Positions 34,214-44,215 are shown, counted from the stretch's first letter. The stretch is DNA of 64,000 nucleotides from Gambelia wislizenii (GCA_030847615.1 JAUMIR010000002.1:114956309-115020308), one strand, 5' to 3'. Notes: generated by a model not told the origin, from the letters alone. Program-made: numbers and translations.

Positions 34214-34520
34214 GGTCAGATCTTGTCCTTCCATTAGGCTTAGTGAGGCAGCAGATTCTGGGAAACAACAAGCAAGATATTGGAGGAAAGAACTACATGG
34301 CATGTGGCCTGCTCTGTTCCTCAAAAGCTAGCCTATGGCCTTCTGTGTGGTGGAGGCTGCAGCCTAGTGGCATCTGCTTTGCTTCCATGTTGGCCACTTG
34401 CTGAATCCACCTCAGGTTTTAGTCTAAACTTTAAAGTAGCTAGCTAAGGTGCAGGGGATGGGGCATAGGGTTCAGCACCTTGGAGAGCTCCGGACTAGGG
34501 TCTATTTGCACTATGCAAAT

Positions 34521-34755
34521 TGTGTATATGTCCCTTGAAGTTGCCTGTTGGCTTATGGTGACCCAATTAATTTCATAGGGTTTCCTTAAGGCAAGGAATC
34601 CTCAGAGATGGTTTTGCCAGTTCCTTCCTCTGAAATGTAGCCTACAGCATCTGGTATTTGTTGGCAGTCTCCCATCCAAGTACTAGCCAGGGATGACCCT
34701 GCTTATTTTCCAAGATCAGACAGGATCTGGTGCCTTTTAGGTTATTTAGGCCTAC
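34521..34755 (-). mobile_element. 5S rRNA-derived SINE
   Basis: On the minus strand the head carries 5S-like 'gatcctgtctgatcttgg', 'aagcagggtcatccctggct' and 'agtacttggatgggagac', then body 'aggaaggaactggcaaaacc' and tail 'caccataagccaacaggcaa'. Same structure as 6985, with a fuller match to the 5S C-box. Non-functional as a 5S gene because only part of 5S is present and it is diverged. Confidence 0.88.
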
Positions 34756-34865
34756 TAGGGGGGAAAAAGAATAGCTTCTGTACTTGTTCATCATATTTGA
34801 AAAAGGATGGAAAGAAGGAATGCAAGTATGTATTTATATAGGTGCTTGACATTTTAGATATTCCT

Positions 34866-35172
34866 GAAGCCCCCTCCCTGCTTTCCTTTCACTGGCAGAC
34901 AAAAACGTTTTTGTTTAAGCAGATGTTTAATATGTAACTGTGCCCCAGGGATCTTCTTAGTTGGGTGTGTGTTTTCTTTATTTCTCAATTTTCTATTTTT
35001 TTCAAATTTTCAATTTTTGTATGTTTTAAAATATTTTATATTGTTTTAATTCTGATGATTTTAATTGTTTTTAAAATGGATTGGTATGTTTTTAATGGAC
35101 TTTCATCTGTGAGCCACCTTGGGTCCCACCCCAGGAGAAAGGTGGCATCATCATCATCATCATCATCATATA
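34866..35172 (+). mobile_element. L2 3' UTR and tail with (CAT)n
   Basis: Begins 'ccccctccctgctttccttt' and 'cactggcagacaaaaacg', the text that also follows the L2 RT at 21305-21335. It continues through a T-rich stretch (tgttttaattctgatgattt) and 'gtgagccaccttgggtccca', then (CAT)7 at 35149-35170. A 5'-truncated L2 insertion with no coding part. Confidence 0.75.
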
Positions 35173-35174
35173 CA

Positions 35175-35345
35175 ATTATAGTGCTATTATTCCACTTCTA
35201 TAGCTGTGGTTCCACCCTATAGAATCCTGGAGTTTGTAGTTTGGTGAGAAGCTTCTAAATGAGAGAATTCTAAATTTACCTCCCTAAACTGCCAATCCCA
35301 GGATTATAATAGTTAAAGTGGAATCATAGTGCTATAATGGGCCCT
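35175..35345. mobile_element. MITE with TATAGTGCTAT-type inverted repeats
   Basis: Left 'tatagtgctattattccact' and right 'agtggaatcatagtgctata' are inverted repeats. Inner arms 'atcctggagtttgtagttt' and 'aaactgccaatcccaggatt' also pair. It resembles the 5240 MITE in having the 'atcccaggatt' core but has different ends. Non-coding. Confidence 0.75.
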
Positions 35346-37949
35346 AAGATTCCCTGATCCACTGATGTGAAAGCCACCGACCACCATGGACATTGCCCCA
35401 ATAGTTGAAGAGAGGTTCACCTTCCAGCCAGATTGGCTTTTGCACATGGAAGGGAGGCAGCAACAGGAACTGATCTGGCCCTGCCTATCCCTCATCTTGA
35501 GATAAGCATATCTAGCATTCAGTGAAAACACAGATTTTTCTCCCCAGCAGTGCTCCATATGAAAGTGGTGTGAACTGAAGGCCAAGCGGAGGAGGAGATG
35601 GGCAGAGAAACAGGCCAGGAAAAACTTGGGTATATAACTGACACAACTATTGGCTCTTGAAAGCACAGCCAGAACACAATGTCGGCTTTCACATGAAGTC
35701 CCCACAGTGGGATTACCTCATATCTGTGCAAAGCGAGGCCATTTCATTAACAGCCCAAGAGGGCTGTGTACTCATACGTTGCAACAAAGCTACATATTGT
35801 TTCCACTTTTTGCCCAACTCTTACAATGCAGTATGAGGTTGATTGTCAAAGTCATTGGGAAATGCACTGTACTTTTTAGACATTTATACCTGTTTCACTA
35901 CTCAGGCTTATGGTTCAAGGGATGCCTCTATAGCCTGCTGGAAAATTCCATATGCTTCAACTAACGTTTCTATCAGTTACTTTATGGAATTAGAAAGCAG
36001 AAAAACATCTACCTTGGACTTTCTGGATCTAAGTACAATGCCAGGCCTCAAAGTAAACAAACAAACAGGTGAAATGAAACCATGTGGTTTGTTTAAAGTG
36101 AAATCATGCTGTGGGAATATGCCATTTCATGCCCAATTCTTCTGGTTTTTGCTCTCAGCCCAAAGCTCCACCCCATACTGCTCTGGTTAAGGCAGGAATC
36201 ATGTGGGAGAGGGCTAGTCAACATCATCAGAGGCCCGTTCAGAGGGCTAGCTTTGGTGTGTTTCTTCTTTCCATGTGGCCCTGCCCTTCTTTCCGTGTGG
36301 CCTCTTCATTCCCATCTTACTGGTGCAGCGTAAAGTGGGATGGGTCCTCCCCTTCAAAGGAAAAAAAAGCCTGGAAATGGTTTTATCGAATCCTACAAGT
36401 CTCTTAATGAAAAACGTTGGATTTGCCAGGCTTTGACCTCAAGGTCGTAATGTCAGAAGTCAACCATATCACTATATAAGGAGCATTAACTAGAACTGAC
36501 TTTATTGTGACTGATCTCCCAGAGAGAGGGAATCCCCTCTAATCCTGGTCTTTTGCATTGCGTCTTCAAAGGAGAACTGGCTTATAAGCGGCTTTCCTTC
36601 ATCTGAGAGAAAGATATCATTCCTTTCCCTCTCTTCCCCTCCCCTTTCTCGTTTATAAAGTTTTCAGCAGGAGATAAAACTCACTATTTTAAGCCAACCA
36701 AAGGAAGGACTTTGGCTTAGTTCATCCATTTGGCTTTCCATTTGTAACCCCCCACCCCCCACCCATCATATGATAACTCTGCTAAACACTGACACTGAAA
36801 CATTGGAATGAAAGTTGATACACATATTCAGGTCACAGTTCTAAATTCCAAGTCTCAATACCAGCTCAAGTCCAGGTTTGATTTCAAAGTGGTAAGGAAA
36901 ATGCAAGAACACAATGTAAGATCTGTGCCATGAAGGCAGAGAGATAATGGAATAAAAGTTGCTCTGGCTATTCAGGGCACCAGTATGATATTAAAATAAT
37001 AAAATACAAACCAAAGTTGGGCTTTGCACCATTTTCAAGAGGGGGGCAATATCATATGATCTTTACTTTGAACACTAAGACATCCAACTGAATATTGATG
37101 TGTTTGCTCAGGTTGCATTTCTCCATTTTAAAAAACCAAAACTCATCTTGACATATACTTTCATCTTCAAGGAGGGGCAGAAAAGATACAAAATTGATTA
37201 TAACCTGATGCATGAAGGAAAACCTCTCAAACTGTGTGCTTTGCTTGCTATAGCTGCCAAACTTTGGCTTGTGCTACTTGTCCTTGAGTCTGTTCTCACA
37301 ACCACTAGAGCATGGAAAAGCGTGGGAAATAAGATCTACTCTTTCAGGAAATCGCATGTTTTTAGAAGCATGGATATACTGTACAGACTCTCCTGGAGGT
37401 TCCCATTTGTACTCTGTGGAGGGGTCCCCAAGCCATGGCAGGACCTGGTTGGATTGTAGCAAAACAGATTGTCTTCTTCCCAGAAGCCTTTGTGCTTTCA
37501 CAAGTTCCCAGAGTAGCAGGAAATGTAGGCCAGTCAGTGAAGATCTGACTACATCGGATGTGGGGCTTGCTAGCTGGGGGCTGTCAGTCTGGTCCAGCAG
37601 GCAAGGATAAAACCACTCCCCTGAGGCATCATTCTTCAGTCAGTGTCAGCAGTGGCTTACCCAACCTTGTTCACTCTGTGCCATGATTTGATTGATGATG
37701 TGGTTTCAGGCTATGCCTTTTAACAGAGTGCATTCCTTTTCTCACAGCTTTAGGTGGTCTTGACATGAGAGCAGACTCAGTTTGTGATAAATGGGCCTGC
37801 GTGCCCACCATCCTTGGTTCAGGGGACTTTGGGATGAGGCATCCAGGGGCTCTGGACCTGCCTCATTCTCAGGTCATTCTCATTGGCTTTCACCCTGATG
37901 GAATCCTGCATCTATCACTCCAGGTTCCCTCCAGCAACTGGGCTGGTTG
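35346..37949. other. Mostly unique sequence
   Basis: The largest apparently repeat-poor block of the window. Open frames up to 130 residues have no recognisable domains. A CCCCCCACCCCCCACCC run lies near 36750-36764. No promoter, exon or repeat boundaries are identifiable. Confidence 0.45.
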
Positions 37950-38184
37950 GTATTGATATGTACCTTCAAGTCATTTCCAATTTATGACAATCCTATCCTG
38001 GGTTTCTTTGGGTTTCTTTGGTAAGATTTCTTCAGAGGAAATTTGCCATTGCTATCCTCTGAGGCTGAGAGAGTGTGACCCACCCATGATCACCCAGTAG
38101 GTTTTCATGGCTAAGTGGGGATTTAAACCCTTGTCTTCAGGAGTCCTAGTCCAACATTCAGACTGTTATACCACACTGGCTCTC
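37950..38184 (-). mobile_element. tRNA-derived SINE, full length but diverged
   Basis: Minus-strand head 'agccagtgtggtataacag', body 'ggctgagagagtgtg' complement and tail 'taaattggaaatgacttgaa'. It includes a small duplication of 'gggtttcttt' near 38000-38020. Confidence 0.85.
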
Positions 38185-38376
38185 TAAAGAATAAACGATA
38201 AAACATAAGAATAAACTAGTCCAATAACATGACACAATTGGACAAGAAAACAACAACTTAGAAGCATTCTACAAGTATCTGAAATCAGAACTGAAATGCT
38301 ATTATGCTGCCATATTGCCAGTCTAATGTGTTCAATATTAGTCCCAGAGGCTACACACATATTTATGTGGGATTCA

Positions 38377-38995
38377 GTGTCGTCTAGATGAGGCATTGTA
38401 ATGTGGATTGCTGTGCATTAATGCAAATTCTCAGCAGCGTTCATTTGTCTCCACAATTTTTTGGCAAAATCGTTGGTATGTAAAGCTATACATGTTTGAA
38501 GTTAACATGCAGCCATGCCCGTGAATCAAGATGATGGTCGTGAGTGAATTATTTGTGTTATTATTCTTCACAAGTTGCCACCGCTGCACAGTATTTTTTT
38601 AAAAACTGTAATCAAGGGTGTGCAAGTGCGACCGCCGGCTTAGAACAGTGGTTTGGTCACCTCAGTACAACAAAAAAGCACACAAGCGCTACCACAAAAC
38701 TCTAAAATGGTACTTCTGGCCAGCAAACCTGCCACCTGCACACATCCAACCAATCAGATTTCCACTTCTGCTCCTCTCGGAGAATGCACTGCAATTTGAA
38801 TTAGATGTCCAAGCGGGTGGTAATGCACATTTCTATGCATTATTTTTTAAAGTTCAGGAAAAGCCGCAAAGGTTTTTCCCATGTAGTTTTTGTCCCCCTC
38901 CTTCTGAATATGGTGAATCGCTGCAGGATCTCATTGGGACAAAAGGTATCCCCTGTGAATTCTATGAGGAGTATTTTCACTGTCTAGACAACACC
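38377..38995 (+). mobile_element. Family X TIR element, most complete copy (619 bp)
   Basis: Left end GTGTCGTCTAGATGAGG and right end ACTGTCTAGACAACACC are inverted repeats, and TCA lies on both sides (38374-38376 and 38996-38998), a 3-bp duplication. Interior: 'aagatgatggtcgtgagtga', 'cacaagttgccaccgctg', CCAATCAG at 38750-38757, 'aaagccgcaaaggtttttcc' and 'ttctgaatatggtgaatcgc'. The 152-residue frame inside it has no transposase or other known motif, so the element is non-autonomous. Confidence 0.8.
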
Positions 38996-39117
38996 TCAGA
39001 GGATCCAGACAGATTTAAATTGTCTATTTCTGTTTTGAATAATCAATTGCTGCATCAGTTTCACTACTGCAACTAGTAGCCAAACTCTCATATATCAGTT
39101 AACTATATATATATAAC

Positions 39118-39308
39118 TCACGACGAACAAGTCTTGAAGAGAAACGACAACGCAGAAAGAATCACAACCCAAAAACATCACCCAAGGAGACCTTCTGCTG
39201 TGCTTTTTGCAACTGGACTTGTTTATCTCAGATTGGCCTTTTTAGTCATCAGCGCGCTTGCAGAAAGCGCGGGATGAGTCCTTCCTGAATCTTCGTTTGC
39301 GAAGAAAA

Positions 39309-39311
<3 letters not shown>
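39118..39311 (+). mobile_element. 3' end of the recurrent unassigned LINE, set inside an AT microsatellite
   Basis: Starts 'ctcacgacgaacaagtcttg', encodes the last residues of the ORF (..KETFCCAFCNWTCLSQIGLF-type C2H2/CCHH finger, SHQRACRKRG) and ends GCGAAGAAAAGCC. The left neighbour is a (TA)n run (39103-39115), and the right neighbour is (AT)15 (39312-39341). The flanking microsatellite on both sides is consistent with target duplication within an AT repeat. Confidence 0.88.

Positions 39312-39341
<30 letters not shown>
39312..39341. repeat. (AT)15 microsatellite
   Basis: A perfect AT run directly abutting the LINE 3' end. Confidence 0.95.
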
Positions 39342-39343
<2 letters not shown>

Positions 39344-39782
39344 GGTTGGGATTTTCACAGGTTTTGTCTACTTCTGTTCTGCTGCAATTGGAAAGAGGGG
39401 AATTAACTTTTTATACAGCATAGTGGTATTAATTCTGGAAATGATGTTTAAGAGTACAAGTTCAGGCATAAGATGAGGGGGCCCATTTCAGAATTTCATT
39501 ACTCATATATTGCACCAGCAATGCACATGGACACTTTATACATTTCTCCTCTCTGCATTTATCCCCTCAATAACCCAATAAGTTAGGGTTGGTTGAGAGG
39601 CAGAGATTGGTAAACGTCCCAAGTAAACTCATGCTCAAAGGGATTTGAACTCAAGTCTCCCTGTTCCAGGGCCAGCACTCTAAGCTGCCATTCTAAGCTG
39701 CCCCACTCATTGTTCCAGCTCTCTCAGATCAACCCTTGCTATATAAATAGCCCCAATGCTGAAACAGAGGTAGAGGCTTCCA

Positions 39783-39868
39783 GATAGGCAAGCAATACCA
39801 CAATTAATGTACATAATTGGCATATGATGCCATACCTAATATGCCAATTATGATATTGCTTGCCTATC
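39783..39868. repeat. 86-bp near-perfect palindrome
   Basis: Outer arms GATAGGCAAGCAATA (39783-39797) and TATTGCTTGCCTATC (39854-39868) are exact inverted repeats. Inner arms ATAATTGGCATAT (39813-39825) and ATATGCCAATTAT (39839-39851) are also exact. The two paired blocks are separated by an unpaired bulge on the left side. It could be a tiny MITE or a cruciform-forming site. Confidence 0.85.
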
Positions 39869-40080
39869 AGGAAGATTAATTTGCATAATTTGCAAAAGAG
39901 GCTGACTGGAAAAGGAGAGTGAGAATATGGCAACACTAGGATAACTGTGCTTAAACTTGATCTGGCTTGACTTACAGATCCGTTTATTCCTCTCCTCAGA
40001 CTTGAATTGAAGGGAAATAAGAACAACAAAGTATACATATTAGGACACCATATCTCAAAAATCAGGTATTTTTATTGCAC

Positions 40081-40258
40081 TGCCCTGGTTAGTACTTGGG
40101 TGGGAGCTGCCAATGACTATCTGGTGCTGGTGGCTATATTTCAGAGGAAGGAACTGGCAAAACCACCTCTGAGTATCCCTTGCCTAAGAAAACCCTATGA
40201 AATTCATGGAGTTGCCATAAGTTGACAGGTGACTAGAAAGCATGTGCATGCACACAAA
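40081..40258 (+). mobile_element. 5S rRNA-derived SINE, 5'-truncated
   Basis: The 5S part begins only at 'ccctggttagtacttgggtg' (5S 3' half), then 'aggaaggaactggcaaaacc', 'ctgagtatcccttgcctaag' and the tail 'gttgccataagttgacaggt'. Ends in a (CA)-like run. Confidence 0.85.
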
Positions 40259-40395
40259 CTTGAGAATAGTTCACCAACTACAGATTTCGATACAAAATCT
40301 TTAACTTATTAGAAAGAAATGGAAACAAAGAGACTGGAGCATTATTTGGAATAAGGCTTTGGACTGTGCCATTAAAGGTGTTATGACTAATCTGA

Positions 40396-40608
40396 GATCT
40401 TGTCTATACAAGGGGCGGGGGAAACGAACATCTCCGAAAAAGCAGGCATTTGTAATGATGCAACCTGTCTTCACAGTCAAAAGAGCCCCCCAATCTCCAC
40501 ATGCCCCCTAGCCAAGATGGTGGCTGCGCGTGATTTACTCATGATTTTAAATCTGCTGCCGCCAATTTTTTTTAAAAAAGTTTCCCATGTTGCGCACAAG
40601 CGATAGTT
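40396..40608 (+). mobile_element. Family X TIR element, left part
   Basis: Starts 'atcttgtctatacaagg', contains 'caagatggtggctgcgcgtg', 'atttactcatgattttaaat' and 'ctgctgccgccaa' as in the copies at 12276 and 38377. No right end found. An A/G-rich run (40618-40660) follows. Confidence 0.55.
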
Positions 40609-41239
40609 CATATTTCCAAAAAAGAAAAAGAAAGAAAAGAAAGGGAAAAAAAGAGTATAAGAAGAATTATTAGCTAAACAACTTCATGAGAGCTGGGCCT
40701 CATTATTTTTGGTTAGGTAAAGTAATCTTTTAGTTAGGTAAGGTACTCTCTTTTATTGGGTCAACCTGGGTTGATGAGGTTTTGCCAGCCTCACTTTCAC
40801 AAGGCTGTTCCAAGAAATGGCATCATTTTTTCTAATTTTATGCTGAGCTAACACATTTTCCATGAGAACTACTTACAGAATGATGACTGAATTGGACATT
40901 ATATGGAAATGTGTGTAACTCATTCCTGGCAGCTCTTCCCTTCATCTCCAAAAAAATTTCAGAAGGGGAAGCTGGGAAAGGGAAAGAAGGGAAAGATTTT
41001 GTGTGAGATGGAGGCTGGGAAGTGATTTTTTGCTTTCTTTTCTCCATTCTGAGTAGTCCCCTCATGTTCAGGCTGATTTACCTTCCTTGGACATTTGCCT
41101 TACTAAATCTGGCCTTTGGAGGTGTGGTGTAACAAAAGAAGATGACCCACACTCTACACACATCTCTTCAACTGAATTCAGTGGAGCATCTACTTCCCCA
41201 TAATTGTGCTCAGAATTGCTCTTAACAATTCTGAGCAAT
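40609..41239. other. No recognised feature
   Basis: Contains an A/G-rich stretch at 40618-40660 and small 'ttaggtaaagta' repeats near 40720-40745. No gene or bounded repeat. Confidence 0.4.
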
Positions 41240-41515
41240 TCTGAGTTTTTATTTTAGTGTTTTTCAAGACTGGTAGCCAGATTATGTTTACTTTTAGGGT
41301 TTCTTCTTTCCTGTTGAAGTTGTCCAGGGGCTCACAGTATATACCCCACCACCACACACTCCTACCCAATCATACTCTGAAGATGCCAGCCACAGATGTA
41401 GGCAAAACGTTAGAAATAAACTCTTCCAGAACACAACCTCACAGCCTGGAAAAAAACCAAGGAAAACCTATGGATGCCAGCTGTGAAAGCCTTCGACTTC
41501 AGATTCTTTGAAATT
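41240..41515 (+). mobile_element. Penelope-like element terminus with hammerhead-like core
   Basis: 'gttgaagttgtccaggggct' (41313-41332) is followed by 'ctctgaagatgccagccaca', 'gatgtaggcaaaacgttaga' and 'cttccagaacacaacctcac', ending 'ccagctgtgaaagccttcga'. This string is familiar from reptile Penelope-like elements. CTGAAGA (41377-41383), then a GCC...GGC stem, then CAAAACGTTAG match the CUGANGA / stem II / GAAAC layout of hammerhead ribozymes known in these elements, with GAAAC here mutated to AAAAC. No reverse transcriptase is present. Confidence 0.65.
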
Positions 41516-41746
41516 ATGTAAATAGGCCCAGCTTCAGAAGCTTTGAAGTTGATATTTCCTTAGCCTTGTTCCTGTAGAAACAACTGAGTAAAGGAGCGGC
41601 CTTATTTAAATCTAGATCAGTTTTAGTTGAAAAACTACATGCAGACAACGGGAAGAGAAAAATTAAGTAAAGAACCTGATACCACCCTCTGTTGATACAA
41701 CTACAGTACACCGTAGTACATTGGTTATCTGTATCTAAATTAGTAT

Positions 41747-41900
41747 AGAATCATAGAATCATAGAATCATAGAGTTAGAAAAGACCACAAGGGCCATCTA
41801 GTCCAACCTCTTGCCCTGCAAGAATATACAATCAATCCATTCCCGACAGATGCCTATCCAGCCTCTGTTTAAAACCCCCCAAAGAAGGAAATTCCACCAC
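41747..41900 (-). mobile_element. CR1 3' end
   Basis: On the minus strand 'tctgtttaaaacccccc'-complement text, 'ggttggactagatggccctt', ending in CTATGATTCTATGATTCTAT. The 5' edge at about 41900 joins BovB-like sequence without a gap. Confidence 0.85.
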
Positions 41901-41955
41901 TAGTGAGTCACGTCTTCTCATGAAACGGCCAAAGTATGACAGTCTCATTTAGAGA
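41901..41955 (-). mobile_element. BovB fragment joined to a CR1 end
   Basis: 'tagtgagtcacgtcttctca' and 'ggccaaagtatgacagtctc' match the BovB C-terminal region at 42886-42930 ('tagtgagtcatctcttctca', 'tgtccaaagtacaacagtct'). Only about 55 bp are present. Confidence 0.65.
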
Positions 41956-42669
41956 ATAATGATATTAGCAGAGCCCACAAGAGCCCACCTTCAGTCATTA
42001 TCTCTCCTTCAGAGTATTTCTACAGATCAACAAGTCTTTTAAAGAGAGAAAGTCCAATCTCCACTCCTTTAAAGTTTCAGTAACTTGAACTGAGGGGAAG
42101 GTGGTAGAATGTATGAGGCCCTCTGCATTTAGTGCTGCTGACAAGAGCAGGGGTGGTTTCCTGTAACAACTCTCTCCTCCTTGGCAACTCAGATGTTTGG
42201 TTGACAGATTAATTATCACTGAAGCCTCCTTCACAGTTGTATAGTTAATAGTTTCTTCCGTGTCTGTTTAGGTCAGGCATAAAAGGGATGTTGAAGCATA
42301 CTATCCAGTGCCCTGATACTGCACTGGGGGCAAAGAAACAGCCCATGTGCTTATACTTCCTATTCTTGCTCCAAGCAGCAGACCTTTTCCAGAACTTTAA
42401 TCTGCTCCTTTCATGGCCATGTAAGGTTATCACTGCCTTTCTTTTTTGCCAGGGTGTGTGCTTTTCTGGGCTGCAAGAAATTCAGTACATGTAGCATTAC
42501 CCATCATTCCACCTGCTTGATGGCAGGAAGCCTCCTGAAACAGAAGTGCTACCAGGGGAACAAAAGGCAAAAAGCCAAGAAGATCAGGTCATTTAGCATC
42601 TACTCAGGGTCAGCCTGAGGCAGCTGACCCTGAATGTGATGAAAGGGTAGGAAATTGTTAGATAATTTA
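41956..42669. other. No recognised feature
   Basis: Unique-looking sequence between two BovB pieces. It is probably not BovB itself. Confidence 0.4.
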
Positions 42670-43206
42670 TCATTACTCCATTTGTTGTTAACAGCAATCA
42701 AATCTTCCACTTGTGGCAGCCCTATGAATGAGATACCTCCAAGTCACCCTGTTCTCAACAGCCCTGTTCAGGTCTTGAAGACTCAGAGCCATGACCTCCT
42801 TGATTGAGTCTGTCCACCTGGAATGCAGTCTTCCTTTTGTCCTACTGCCTTCTACCTTACCAAGACTGATTGTCTTTTCTAGTGAGTCATCTCTTCTCAT
42901 CATATGTCCAAAGTACAACAGTCTCAGTTTAGTCATCTTGGCTTCTAGGGAGAGTTCAGGCTTGATTTGCTTGAGGACCCATTTATTGGTCTTTTCAGCA
43001 GTCCGCAGTATCTGTAAAACTCTCCTCCAGCACCACATTTCAAATGAGTTGATTTCCTTCCTATCTTCACTATCCAGCTTTCGCAGTCATACATAGAAAC
43101 AGGAAATACAATGGCATGGGCAATCTTAACTTTAGAATCCAGTTATATATGTGTACACTTCAGGATCTTGTCCAATTCCTTCATAGCTACCCTTCCAAGT
43201 CCTAGG
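42670..43206 (-). pseudogene. BovB (RTE) LINE, C-terminal region of the reverse transcriptase protein
   Basis: On the minus strand: LGLGRVAMKELDKILKCTHI, KVKIAHAIVFPVSMYDCESW, then MWCWRRVLQILRTAEKTNKW, LRLLYFGHMMRRDDSLEKTI, LGKVEGSRTKGRLHSRWTDS and LNRAVENRVTWRYLIHRAAT. The CESW, WCWRR, YFGHxMRR and DSLEKT blocks in this order are diagnostic of BovB-type RTE elements, whose enzyme also mobilises SINEs carrying its tail. Further BovB pieces on the same strand lie at 49155 and 51168, so one copy is probably split by later insertions. Stops make it inactive. Confidence 0.92.
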
Positions 43207-43336
43207 GGTTGTCTAGATGGTGAAAATAATCCTAATAGAATGTGCAGAGAATACCTTTTGTTCCAACAAGATCCTGTGGTGATTCACCTTATTCAGAAGG
43301 GGGAGGGCAAAAACCTCAAAAACTACAGGGGAAAAG
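43206..43336 (-). mobile_element. Family X TIR element end, inserted in BovB
   Basis: Reads 'gggttgtctagatggtgaaa', 'ataccttttgttccaacaag', 'gattcaccttattcagaagg', the reverse complement of the right 130 bp of the copy at 38377. It starts exactly where BovB homology stops. Confidence 0.8.
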
Positions 43337-43437
43337 CCTATATATACACACACACATATACACACATACATAACGTATTTCACATCTGTTATTCAAATTA
43401 CACATTACAAACATTTAAACATACTAAACATACTATA

Positions 43438-43670
43438 CGGTTGTCCCTCCATATCCACAAATTTGGTATCCACAGATTTAAGTATTCACAGCTTGAAAAT
43501 CTTCTTTAAATAATAATAATAATCCAAAAACCAAACCTTGATTTTGCTATCTTCTATAAGGGACACCATTTTGCTATGCCACTGCATATAAAGGGACTTG
43601 AGTATTCACAGATTTTGGTATCCATGGGGGGTCCTGGAACCAAACCCCAGCGAATATGAATGTACAACTG
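43438..43670 (+). mobile_element. Tigger/pogo-like MITE, same family as 8597
   Basis: CGGTTGTCCCTCCATATCCA at the left and GCGAATATGAATGTACAACTG at the right, with TA on both sides (43436-43437 and 43671-43672). The interior has 'aaaccttgattttgctatct' and 'ggacttgagtattcacag', as in the other copies. Confidence 0.88.
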
Positions 43671-43671
43671 T

Positions 43672-44215
43672 ACATTCGCAGCTTTGACGTTCCCGGTTTT
43701 GACTATTTGCGGTTTCTCCTCCTTCTCCTCCCCCTCCCTGGGAGGGAACTCCATCTACCTCAAAGGTTTAACTCTTTTCGGCCCCCCTCCCCACTTTCCT
43801 GGGGCTTGCCTCCGTGCAAGCCAAGCCCCGAGAGAGCAAGGAGGGGGGCCATTTAGACCCGATCTCCTTGCTCCCTTGGGGGTTGGCTCTCCACTCCAAA
43901 CAGAACCAAGCCCAGGGAGAATGGGGAGATGGGGTCTAAAGCACCCCCTCCCCACTTTCCTGGGGCTTCCCTCTGTTTGAAATGGAAAGCCAAGCCCCGA
44001 GAGAGCAAGGAGGGGGGCCATTTAGACCCGATCTCCTTGCTCCCTTGGGGGTTGGCTCCCCACTCCAAATGGAGACAAGCCCAGGGAGAATGGGGAGATG
44101 GGGTCTAAAGCACCCCCTCCCCACTTTCCTGGGGCTTGCCTCCATTTGAAATGGAAAGCCAAGCCCCAAGAGAGCAAGGAGGGGGGCCATTTAGACCCGA
44201 TCTCCCTGCTCTCTC
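43672..44215. repeat. GC-rich element with 2.6 copies of a ~169-bp tandem repeat
   Basis: The opening 'acattcgcagctttgacgtt ... gactatttgcgg' matches the left end of the element at 26888. From 43791 the unit 'ccactttcctggggcttgcc ... gagagagcaaggagggggg' repeats with starts at 43791, 43952 and 44121 (periods 161 and 169). Copies differ by an 8-bp indel and a few substitutions, so the duplication is young. Several G/P-rich frames appear on both strands only because of this composition. Confidence 0.8.

Noticed and set aside
38618..39076. 152-codon frame as a transposase or host gene
   Set aside because: It lies inside a short TIR element, crosses its right end, and has no transposase motif or other known domain.
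43268..43330. RT block 1-like text (HLIQKGEGKNLKNYRG)
   Set aside because: It resembled a reverse transcriptase block, but the DNA aligns instead with the right end of family X (38377 copy, reversed).
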